Origin: Chloroflexota bacterium
Lineage (GTDB): Bacteria > Chloroflexota > UBA11872
Reading direction: 5' to 3'
Assembly: GCA_026707285.1 (NCBI GenBank)
Contig: JAPOXD010000023.1
Span: forward strand, 62,001 to 126,000
Length of the DNA: 64,000 nucleotides
Shown here: positions 51,581-59,158 of the stretch, piece by piece
How positions within the stretch are numbered: position 1 is the stretch's first letter
Layout: the number at the start of each line of letters is the position of its first letter
Notes under the pieces: model-generated
What the model saw: the letters and a program-made list of their open reading frames with translations, nothing else
Databases searched by the model: none
Told to the model about the DNA's origin: nothing
Translations under genes and position numbers: made by a program

Positions 51581-51786
51581 CCCTTCACTGAACCTTGAGG
51601 CTGGCGGGACTCTTCCGACCATCCCTCGTCGATCGGCCGTTGCAAGGGTCTTCGTAGGCGGGAATCCATCCGTCCAGGTCAGCCAGCGCATCGGTGATGC
51701 CTTCCGGTGCTGCCTCTCCATGCCGCGCTCAGACATCAATATCGCCCACTATCCGCACTACGCCCCCCACCGCGCGTTAGCCGAAG

Positions 51787-53229
51787 TCACGACCAGATCG
51801 AACGCATCGGCCAGACATCCACTGAGCGCACGACGGCGTCCCTTGCCGCAATGAGCGCCACGCCGGAGCTGTCCACACGCGAAGGGTAGATCCGCTGGGT
51901 GAGGCACTGGCGTCCGTTGGCAAACACCTCAACGATTGATCGATCGATGAAGATCTGCAACTGGAGCGCCTCGTCCGTGTCCAAATCTAGCGGCGCGTGT
52001 TGCACGGCGCGCCCAACGACATCCGGGCCGGCGCTCGAAGCCGTCGGATCGAGGGAAATCCGGCCGTCGGCCCGCGAGTAGACGATTCGCGTCTCCTCCG
52101 CCCCGTCCGGCGAACGGCCCACCGCGACGCCAATCTCGCCCGCGGTCTCGCGCTCGAAGGCCACCGCCACCTCGGCGCACGAGGCATCCACGCCGTCCAA
52201 CGGCGCCGGCGCTCCCGCCCGCACGTGCAAACCGTCGAACCGCTGGTGATTGCCCCGCAGCACCCCTAGCTCAGGCGCCGGCTCGATTCGCAGCAGATCG
52301 TCGTTGCCTAGCGACAGCACCCGCGGCAGACACATCGCGCCCGACCAACCCGAAGCACGTTGGGCGGCTTCCGTGCGTCCCTCGGTCACCCAGCCAAACA
52401 TGATGCGCCGGTCGGCCTCGTCGCGAAGCGAAAGCCCGGCGCACAGCGTCCCGCTCTCCAGCGAAAACCCGGCGAAGTTCATGCGGCCATGCCGCCGCGG
52501 CACGAATCGCTCGCCCGCCATCTCGCCCACGTAGTACTGCACGCCGCGCTCGTGGCTGGCGAACAGCAACACGTGCGCCTCGCCTAATCTGAACAGGTCC
52601 GGCACCGCGCAATCGCTCTCGCCTCGGGGCTCATAGAGCAAGCCGCGGTACTCCCAACGCACGAAATCCGGCGAGCGGAACAGGAACGCCGTGTCGCCGG
52701 CGCCCTCGATCTTGCCGCCGCACACGAGATACCACCGGTCGCCGTCCCGCCAGGCGCACGGGTCCCAGGCGCGCCACTCGGCCTGCGGATCGGTCGGATG
52801 CGGAATCAGCGGATTTGACGGATGCAGAGCCCAGGTGCGCAGGTCTGCATCGACGCTCGTGGCGACGCAAATCCCGTCGGGATTGCCGTAGTACACCAGC
52901 GCCGGCGCCCCGTCGAGTTCAATGGCGCCACCGCTGTAGCAACCGCGCCGGTCGGGTCCGCCGGGCTCGGGCGCCAGCGCAATGGGCAAGTCCCGCCAAT
53001 GGACCAGGTCATCGCTGACGGCGTGACCCCAGTGCATCCGCCGCGGATTGTCGTAGGCCTCGTCGGGGTTGTGCTGGTAGAAGAGGTGATAGACGCCATT
53101 CCAATGGATCGTCCCATTCGGATCGCCCAGAAAGTTCGCCGGCGCCGTGAAGTGATACGCGGGACGGTAGCGGTCGTCCCCCAGGCGCCGGCAATCGTCC
53201 TCGGCGCTCACGGTTGGGGCCTCGCTCAC
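51787..53229 (-). CDS. GH32-like glycoside hydrolase, second homologue
   Basis: 480 aa from a GTG (VSEAPTVSAEDDCRRLGDDR), 10 bp after the PhyH stop; a longer frame would invade that gene. The nucleophile motif is G35-D-P-N-G39 in place of NDPNG (D36 retained), the RDP motif is WDP (155-157), and the EC motif position reads AV in DCAVPDLF (from 206). HWGHAVSDDLVHWRDLP and the C-terminal LQIFIDRSIVEVFANGRQCL module confirm GH32 architecture. No signal peptide. As in the other GH32-like protein, the acid/base Glu is not at its usual place. Last gene of a four-gene minus-strand cluster with a sterol-methyltransferase homologue. Confidence 0.87.
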   Translation of the reverse strand: MSEAPTVSAEDDCRRLGDDRYRPAYHFTAPANFLGDPNGTIHWNGVYHLFYQHNPDEAYDNPRRMHWGHAVSDDLVHWRDLPIALAPEPGGPDRRGCYSGGAIELDGAPALVYYGNPDGICVATSVDADLRTWALHPSNPLIPHPTDPQAEWRAWDPCAWRDGDRWYLVCGGKIEGAGDTAFLFRSPDFVRWEYRGLLYEPRGESDCAVPDLFRLGEAHVLLFASHERGVQYYVGEMAGERFVPRRHGRMNFAGFSLESGTLCAGLSLRDEADRRIMFGWVTEGRTEAAQRASGWSGAMCLPRVLSLGNDDLLRIEPAPELGVLRGNHQRFDGLHVRAGAPAPLDGVDASCAEVAVAFERETAGEIGVAVGRSPDGAEETRIVYSRADGRISLDPTASSAGPDVVGRAVQHAPLDLDTDEALQLQIFIDRSIVEVFANGRQCLTQRIYPSRVDSSGVALIAARDAVVRSVDVWPMRSIWS

Positions 53230-53239
53230 GCGCGAATAC

Positions 53240-54034
53240 CTAGCTGGACGCAGCCGCCCCACCCCAGCCCGCAACCAGCGGAAACGCGCTGTCGGGCAGT
53301 CCGTCGCCGGGATCCAGCCCCAGGCCGTCAATCACCGGGTGCGGCAGGTGGGGGTCGTAGACCGCCGCCGCGTCCACCATCGCCACGCGATGGGCCACGC
53401 GCCACTCGTCGGTGAGATTCGGACCGGCCATGTGAAACGTGTAGCCGTTGTGAAACGTGCAATCGCCCGCCTGGAGCGGAATCGTGATGCGCGGCAACCA
53501 GGCCACCTCACCCACGTTCTGCAATGAACCCTTGGCGATGTCCGGCCGGTGGCCGTGCGCCACCTCCTTGGGCAGGTCCTTCCAGTGCTGGCTGCCCATG
53601 GCAAAGCTCATGCAGCCCATCTCGACCGACGTATCCTGCAGCGCGATCCAGGCCGTCAGCGCCCCCGGCGCGTTGCCCAGCGCCCACAGCGGCATGTCCT
53701 GGTGCGGCCGGGTCGGCCCGTCGTTGTGCGGCGGCTTGGCGATGATGTCGTCGTGCCACAGGCGCAGCGGCATCCCCGCCAGCCGCTCGGCGGCCGCTCC
53801 GAGCCGGGGAAGCATCGTCAGCGCGCGCATGGTCTCGTTCCACTTCCACAGCTGCACCCGTTGCTGATTCGCGCCGTCGATATCCAACTCGCCCGTCGGC
53901 CCCGCCAGCAGCAGCTGCATCCCCTCCTCGCGGTAGGCCGCCGCCTCCTCGCGGCTGATCAGCCCCGGCAGCTTGACCGCCCCGTGGACGCGGTAGAAGT
54001 CCACCATCGCCTGCGTCACGACACCCGCTGCCAT
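53240..54034 (-). CDS. Phytanoyl-CoA dioxygenase (PhyH) family Fe(II)/2OG oxygenase
   Basis: 264 aa starting MAAGVVTQAMVDFYRVHGAV. It has the canonical metal triad: H111-x-D113 in RPHQDMPLW and a distal His in YTFHMAGPN (about H201). ALTAWIALQDTSVEMGCMSF is the standard core strand. Likely hydroxylates an alkyl or sterol-like substrate, or a natural product, using 2-oxoglutarate and O2. Located between an orphan binding-protein gene (46 bp upstream) and a GH32-like gene (10 bp downstream), presumably one operon. Confidence 0.9.
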   Translation of the reverse strand: MAAGVVTQAMVDFYRVHGAVKLPGLISREEAAAYREEGMQLLLAGPTGELDIDGANQQRVQLWKWNETMRALTMLPRLGAAAERLAGMPLRLWHDDIIAKPPHNDGPTRPHQDMPLWALGNAPGALTAWIALQDTSVEMGCMSFAMGSQHWKDLPKEVAHGHRPDIAKGSLQNVGEVAWLPRITIPLQAGDCTFHNGYTFHMAGPNLTDEWRVAHRVAMVDAAAVYDPHLPHPVIDGLGLDPGDGLPDSAFPLVAGWGGAAASS

Positions 54035-54080
54035 CGCGCCTCTCCCTCACCGGCCTAGCCTGCCTGGCAGCGTCGCACAC

Positions 54081-56465
54081 TCACGCGTCGGGAATGAACC
54101 ATTGGAACGCCCGGTAGGGCTTGGTGAAGTTCGCCCCAGCGCCGAACCACAGGTCCTCATCGGGCACATTCTTGACCCGGTTGTTCACGATCACCGGATG
54201 CGGGGGCATGCCAACGGTGCCGATCACCGTCAGGTTTTCCGCCTGCCACCCGAAGTATTCGATCCCCCACCGGTCGTATTCGGGAGTGCCCGGAGCTGAG
54301 AGCTGCCACTGCCGCTTGGCCTCGCGGTTCTCAATGATCTCGGGCGGTGGCATGGGACCCGCGTCGCCTTCCCAGGCGAAGTACCGTGTCCATGCTCCCG
54401 CCCAGACTGCCCGCTTGCCGATATAGCCCCACACCCAGGGAACCCACCGGGTGAAGTAGCCGGACGCCTCGGTGTGCTCGATGCCGATCATGATCTCCGT
54501 GAGCAGATCTAGGCGCTCCTCGTATTCCGGTCGCTCCATCTCGATCCACCGTGCGTCCAGCCCGATGTCGCGCCAGTAGCCCGCGACAAGCTCGGCGATC
54601 AGGTCCTTCGGCCCCTCCCGATCGCCAATCTCCATGACCAGCGTGAGTCGCTCGCCATCGGGCCGCAGCCGCCAGCCTTGGGCGTCGCGCTGGTCGAGGC
54701 CGAGGCCGTCGAGCAGCCCGTTGGCCCTCTGGGGATCGTATTCCGTATGAATCGTTCCCCAGTGCGGCTGGAAGAAGCTATAGGTCGGCAGGATCGTGCC
54801 CTGAAACGGCACGGCGAGCCCGAAGTAGACCTCGTCATTGATCGCGTTGCGATCGAGGGCGATGGATAGTGCGATGCGGAAGTCGAGCTCGCGAAAGATC
54901 TCGGCCACGGCCTCGTCCTTGTAGGTCCAGTTGGGCTGGATGCCAAACGCCGAGCTGCGCAGCGTGCGCGAGAGGTGCAGCGTGTAGTCGCCGGAGTCCT
55001 GGTAGTCGAAGTAGATCGGGAGGTTGTAGAAGTTGAGCTCGAACTGCCCGAAGTCCAGCTCCCCCCGGGTAAGACGGATCTGGTAGACCTCTCGGTCCGA
55101 CAGCAACTCGAAGTTCAGGCCCTCCACGTAGGGCAGCTGGTTCCCGGCGGTGTCGACGATGTGAAAGTACGGGTTGCGGTCGAGCAATGCCCGGTCCGCC
55201 GAGTGGGCGGTCAGCGTCCACGGCTCCAGCACCGGTCGATCCACCGCATGCCGGGTAAACCAGGTCTGGTGCGCCCCCCAGCGCATTTTGGCCCTGTAGA
55301 GCTCCGTCCAATTGTCGAATCCCTCCCGCCTCGCCAACCTCTCGGCGTCGGGGTTGAAGTCCACGTGGAACTGCTCGATGTAGTGCGACGCGATGTAGAA
55401 CCCGCGCTCACTCCCGCCGCGGCCCAGGCGGTCCAGCAGGATCGGCGCCGGCTCGGGGTAGAAGATCTCTACGGTCTGCTCGTCATGCGCGCGAATGCCT
55501 GGCGGATTCCAGTTGATGTGGGGGAGAGGACCGCGCGGCGAGAGCTCTTCGTTCAACATGTAGTTCTCGTAGTGCCAAACAAAGTTTTCCGACGTGAACG
55601 GCGCCCCGTCCGACCATTTGTGGCCCTTGCGCAGCTCCAGGATTACTCCGCGCTTGTCGGGCGTGAGCTCGAAGTTCTGGACCAGGTCCCGCACCAGTTC
55701 GGTCGAGTGCATGTCGTAGGCGAGGGTGTCCGACCGGTTCGCGTTGCCAATGTCGACTGAAATGTTGACGCTGCCGAAGTTCAGGCGGCCGCCGTAGGTC
55801 CCGATCCGATCCCAGGGCTGCCACACGAGCGGCACCTCCGGCAGCCGCTCGCCAACCGGCGGCAGCTCGCCAGCCGCCACACGGGCCGCCAGCGACGGCG
55901 CCTCCTGGAAGCTCGGCGGCATGTATCCGACCGCTTCCATGTTGCGGTCGAGGCCTCGCGGCAATTGAGCCACCGGCGTTGGCGTTGGTGTCGCGGTCGG
56001 AGTGGCTGTCGGGGTCGGAGATGCCGTGGGCGTTGGAGCCGGCGTCGGGGTCGGGGTCGGGGTCGCAGTGGCAGCCGGCGCCGGCGTCGGAGTTGCCGTG
56101 GGTGACGGAGTCGGCGTTGGAGGGGGCGTCGGAGTGGCCGTCGGCGCCGGCGTCGGAGTCGCCGGGGGTGACGGCGTCGGCGTTGGAGGGGGAATCGGAG
56201 TGGCAGTCGGCGCCGGTGTCGGAGTTGGGGTGGCTGCCGGAGTGGCAGTCGGGGTGGCCGTTGGAGCCTCCGCGACCCTCGGCGTCGGAGCGACAGTGGG
56301 CGTTAGCGCTGGCGTCGGAACGGCGGGCGGGGCTTCGACTTCACCGCACGCAGCCACAACCGCTCCCAGAGCGCCGGCGGCGCCGAGCGCGCCAGTCGCG
56401 ACCAGAACCGTGCGGCGAGACATGGGCCGCCCCCCAATGCGGCGCGGCCGAGCTCGTTCACTCAC
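54081..56465 (-). CDS. Orphan SBP_bac_5-type lipoprotein binding protein with Thr/Pro-rich stalk
   Basis: 794 aa from a GTG with GGGGAGA 6 bp upstream; an ATG 14 codons later (MSRRTVLVATG) is also plausible. SRRTVL is a Tat motif and VVAAC ends a lipobox. Then about 110 residues of PTPTPAPTATPTP-type repeats. The folded region begins near GLDRNMEAVGYMPP and has LRKGHKWSDGAPFTSENFVW, YVEGLNFELLSDREVYQIRL and LDFRIALSIALDRNAINDEV, matching large oligopeptide-binding-type proteins. No permease genes adjoin it, so it either uses a distant transporter or acts as a surface binding or sensing protein. Confidence 0.9.
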   Translation of the reverse strand: MSERARPRRIGGRPMSRRTVLVATGALGAAGALGAVVAACGEVEAPPAVPTPALTPTVAPTPRVAEAPTATPTATPAATPTPTPAPTATPIPPPTPTPSPPATPTPAPTATPTPPPTPTPSPTATPTPAPAATATPTPTPTPAPTPTASPTPTATPTATPTPTPVAQLPRGLDRNMEAVGYMPPSFQEAPSLAARVAAGELPPVGERLPEVPLVWQPWDRIGTYGGRLNFGSVNISVDIGNANRSDTLAYDMHSTELVRDLVQNFELTPDKRGVILELRKGHKWSDGAPFTSENFVWHYENYMLNEELSPRGPLPHINWNPPGIRAHDEQTVEIFYPEPAPILLDRLGRGGSERGFYIASHYIEQFHVDFNPDAERLARREGFDNWTELYRAKMRWGAHQTWFTRHAVDRPVLEPWTLTAHSADRALLDRNPYFHIVDTAGNQLPYVEGLNFELLSDREVYQIRLTRGELDFGQFELNFYNLPIYFDYQDSGDYTLHLSRTLRSSAFGIQPNWTYKDEAVAEIFRELDFRIALSIALDRNAINDEVYFGLAVPFQGTILPTYSFFQPHWGTIHTEYDPQRANGLLDGLGLDQRDAQGWRLRPDGERLTLVMEIGDREGPKDLIAELVAGYWRDIGLDARWIEMERPEYEERLDLLTEIMIGIEHTEASGYFTRWVPWVWGYIGKRAVWAGAWTRYFAWEGDAGPMPPPEIIENREAKRQWQLSAPGTPEYDRWGIEYFGWQAENLTVIGTVGMPPHPVIVNNRVKNVPDEDLWFGAGANFTKPYRAFQWFIPDA
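55985..56330 (-). repeat. Low-complexity Thr/Pro/Ala-coding repeat
   Basis: On the plus strand this reads GGCGTCGGAGTGGC-like units. On the coding strand it gives TPTPAPTATPTPPP-type repeats linking lipobox and ligand domain. Such linkers are often glycosylated and extended in surface lipoproteins. Confidence 0.9.
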
Positions 56466-56507
56466 CAGAGATCTCCCCGTCTACTCCAGCCGCGAGTCGC
56501 CAGAACG

Positions 56508-57527
56508 CTAGCCCGGCTTGCGGGCATGGATCAAATACATCGGCGTGAAGATGCCCAGCCGGCCCGCTTCGACCATGGCCGTCGCGCAGAGATTCAGCGT
56601 CGCCGCGACGCGAGTCGTGCCCTTCGGCGCGATGCGCAGCGCCTCGAGCGCTCTCACGGAATTGTGAGTGACCCAGCGACCGATCCTCGAGCTGCGAAAG
56701 GCGGCCAGCGAAATCCCCGAACCCACCAGCGGTTCGTACCAGGGAATCGACGGACCGGTCTGCTGCGCCAGGTCCCGCGTCTCCAACACCTCGAATCCCA
56801 CCGACCGAAGCGCGCGATCAACGGTTCCCACGTCGTCGATGACGGGCAGTCCGCCCCCCAGCTGCATGTCGTGCATGATCCGCCGCTGGAGCGGGTCTTG
56901 GGCGTCGAATCGATCGGTCATGCAGTACTCATACGCGCCGAAGCATGCTCCGGGCTTGAGCAGGCGAAACACCTCGCGATAGATACTGACCTTGTCCGGG
57001 GCGCAGCACGTGGCCTCGATGGAGTAGGCCGCGTCGAACGACTCGTCCGGGGCATCCACGTTCAGAAAGTCGCCGTGCAGGAACTCGGCCAGGTGCGCCA
57101 GCCCTGCTTCGTCCACGAGCCTTCGGGCGCGCTCGAGTTGATAGCCATTGCTGTTGACGCCCACGATCTTCGCGCCGGTAGACCGAGCAATCTCGATCAG
57201 CGGACCGCCGACGCCGCACCCGAAATCGGCGACGACCATCCCGGGTTTGAGCCCGAGCCTTTGCGCCAGATTGCGCTCGTGGCGCGCCAGCGATGCCTTG
57301 AAACTCTCACCGGGCGCCCGCGGAGCAAAGTGAAACGACCGGCCCCAGCCAAACTCAAAGAAATCCGTTACCAGGTCGTAGTAGAGATTGTTGACCGTCG
57401 TGTAGTCGTCTTTCGGCGATCCATCGCGCTGGTCAAGCTCGAATCGGCGCTCGTATTCGCCCACCGTCGAAGCGACGCCCGAAGCGCGTTGGTTGTCCTT
57501 GAGCGACTTGGAAAGCTTGACCGCCAT
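56508..57527 (-). CDS. Sterol C24-methyltransferase-like SAM-dependent methyltransferase
   Basis: 339 aa. YYDLVTDFFEFGWGRSFHFA (residues 49-68) is the sterol-binding region I characteristic of ERG6/SMT enzymes. LGLKPGMVVADFGCGVGGP (91-109) is the SAM-binding motif I. SIEATCCAPDKVSIY (169-183) is the YAIEATCHAP-type SMT motif, with Cys for His at 175. YEYCMTDRFDAQDPLQRRI and IPWYEPL also follow SMT order. Eukaryotic SMTs methylate C24 of sterol side chains. No signal or membrane anchor is visible. First gene of a minus-strand cluster with a binding protein (42 bp), a PhyH dioxygenase and a GH32-like enzyme. No oxidosqualene cyclase is in the window, so the substrate could be host- or environment-derived sterol or another isoprenoid. 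Confidence 0.87.
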   Translation of the reverse strand: MAVKLSKSLKDNQRASGVASTVGEYERRFELDQRDGSPKDDYTTVNNLYYDLVTDFFEFGWGRSFHFAPRAPGESFKASLARHERNLAQRLGLKPGMVVADFGCGVGGPLIEIARSTGAKIVGVNSNGYQLERARRLVDEAGLAHLAEFLHGDFLNVDAPDESFDAAYSIEATCCAPDKVSIYREVFRLLKPGACFGAYEYCMTDRFDAQDPLQRRIMHDMQLGGGLPVIDDVGTVDRALRSVGFEVLETRDLAQQTGPSIPWYEPLVGSGISLAAFRSSRIGRWVTHNSVRALEALRIAPKGTTRVAATLNLCATAMVEAGRLGIFTPMYLIHARKPG

Positions 57528-57741
57528 CGAAAAGTCCCGGCCCGGCCATTGCCGGATTCGAGCCGAATCACCGTAAGAGTGGACCCGCGCAGCGTCAACC
57601 GCTTGTCGTCATTCAGCACTCACGCAGTCAGCGAGCGAGTCAGCGGCTGTCGAATGTCTCCCGGACGCCTTCTCGACCATTGCTTCTCCTCACGTCGTGA
57701 TCCGCACGCCTCACCCTGGAGGAGACCGTTGCGCAATCCTC

Positions 57742-57828
57742 CGTCATTCCGGCGGAGGCCGGAATCCAGGGCGGTCGAATCCGGAGGCGCGCCGGATGCT
57801 CGGGGCCGGGCGGGTCTGAGTCCCGCCC
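57742..57828. repeat. Composite intergenic repeat, units A + B
   Basis: Unit A 57742-57769 and unit B 57808-57828, then a CTGCAAACGTC...GGCGGGAATCCAC tail as in the copy at 48404. It lies in the 611-bp spacer 57528-58138, which has no convincing gene. Confidence 0.85.
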
Positions 57829-58060
57829 CTACGGGAACCTGCAAACGTCGCCGGAGGCGGGAATCCACCGCAGACTGCACCTGATCGTTCGCACATAGGT
57901 GCGGTTCGCGAATCGCCCTTGCCTCACTGTTCAATGGTCTCCGCAAACAGCAGCCCATTCCCGCAGGTCAAGCGACGAATGGGGATCCCGCGACGAGTCG
58001 CCCGGCGATCCCAACTGGCCGACGCCAGTGAATCTACCGGTGCGCCGGCGGCGTGCAGGA

Positions 58061-58193
58061 CGCAGTCGCCAGGCTTGACCCGGCCGTGTGGTTCCATGGC
58101 GGGTGCGCCGCTGGCCGCACTCGTGCAATGGTGACGCCATGCCCTCGATGACCGGGTCCCGCTTCATCGCCGAGACGCTGTATGGGTACGGCG
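58061..58193 (+). repeat. Direct repeat of 59026-59158 (leader and 5' end of the TPP-enzyme gene)
   Basis: 133 bp aligned without gaps to 59026-59158 (offset 965), nearly identical from 58110 to 58181. It covers about 78 bp of leader and the first 18 codons. The two copies bracket the AT-richer 227-codon gene. Confidence 0.9.
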
Positions 58194-58234
58194 GCGCCGC
58201 CAACCTGGCAACGGATTGTAGGATGAATCTCTGA
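58139..58234 (+). pseudogene. Remnant of a duplicated TPP-enzyme gene
   Basis: 32 codons reading MPSMTGSRFIAETLYGYG then GAANLATDCRMNL and a stop. The first 18 residues copy the N-terminus of the gene at 59104. The following GGCGCCGCCAACCTGGC matches an internal part of that gene (near 59330), so about 60 codons have been deleted and the rest lost. It shows that a second copy once stood here. Confidence 0.8.
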
Positions 58235-58278
58235 GCCGTAAGCCGCCTGATCGCCTAGCTCAAGCGGAGGTTACTACA

Positions 58279-58962
58279 GTGGATGACGCGGCAGAATGCC
58301 CACTTGCCCAAACTGATGACAAGTTTGACGAGGCTCACTATTTTGTTTCTAGGATGATGGATGAGTACCACGATCCCATGCCATTTAGATACAATCTCAA
58401 TGCCTTTCTCCAAGCGTTGAGAAATGTGACTTTCGTGCTTCAGAAAGAATTTGCACATCGTGATGGATTCAGCTCCTGGTATCAAAAGAAGCAAGAGGCT
58501 ATGAGGAATGATTCATTACTTAGAAATTTTTTAGAAGGACGGAATGTCGTTGTTAAGCAGGGAAGCCTCGAACTAAACAGCAATGCCACAGTCGGTGTCT
58601 TTAGGTCTAGGACTATCAAATTAGGAATTGGCGGAGATGTCCCAGCATCTTTGTCGTCAGATTATATTATCCAGCAAATGGCACTGAAGAGTGGCTTGAT
58701 TCCCCCAGAGCACTTTGCAATAGACGAGCAATATGGCGTACGTAGGGAGTGGTACGCGCCAGAGCTTGGGCAAGGCAATGTCCTCACCCTCTGCGACCTT
58801 GCTTGGGTCAAGATTGGACGAGTCCTATCGGAGGCGCACGAAATCGCTGGGTGGCATTCCATGCCACCAGTCGAGCATGGGCACAAAGCGGAGAAATGTG
58901 ACGTCCTCTTGGAAATGGACATTGATCCGATCCTCCCCGAAAAGTGGGGGTGGTACGACTAG
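58279..58962 (+). CDS. Foreign-looking 227-aa protein, HEPN-like helical features, function unknown
   Basis: 227 aa from a GTG with GGAGG about 8 bp upstream. The gene is visibly AT-richer than its surroundings with many ATT/TTT/AAA codons, indicating transfer. The first about 110 residues are helical (AHYFVSRMMDEYHDPMPFRY, LNAFLQALRNVTFVLQKEF, SLLRNFLEGRNVVVKQ). The RNxVVxQ ending recalls the RN-x-V-V-H motif of HEPN-type proteins but has Lys/Gln where the His would be. The second half (TIKLGIGGDVPASLSSDYII...) is not recognised. It stands alone between the decayed and the intact TPP-enzyme 5' ends. A defence or toxin-antitoxin role is conceivable but unproven. Confidence 0.75.
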   Translation: MDDAAECPLAQTDDKFDEAHYFVSRMMDEYHDPMPFRYNLNAFLQALRNVTFVLQKEFAHRDGFSSWYQKKQEAMRNDSLLRNFLEGRNVVVKQGSLELNSNATVGVFRSRTIKLGIGGDVPASLSSDYIIQQMALKSGLIPPEHFAIDEQYGVRREWYAPELGQGNVLTLCDLAWVKIGRVLSEAHEIAGWHSMPPVEHGHKAEKCDVLLEMDIDPILPEKWGWYD

Positions 58963-59025
58963 GCGGCATTCGCGGCGACGCCGCCCACGGGCTCTCAAAG
59001 TCTGCCTGCATAGAGACTGGTGTAT

Positions 59026-59158
59026 CGCAGTCGCCGGCCTTGAGCCGCACGTGTGCTTCCATAGCGGGTGCGCCGCTGGGCGCACTCGTGCAATGGTGAC
59101 GCCATGCCCTCGATGACCGGGTCCCGCTTCATCGCCGAGACGCTGCACGGCTATGGCG
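59026..59158 (+). repeat. Direct repeat partner of 58061-58193
   Basis: Contains the leader and first 18 codons of the intact TPP-enzyme gene; see the upstream copy. Shared leader sequence implies a shared promoter region was duplicated too. Confidence 0.9.

Noticed and set aside
56002-56511. Gly/Val-rich plus-strand frame opposite the Thr/Pro stalk
   Set aside because: Antisense reading of a low-complexity repeat; not a real protein.
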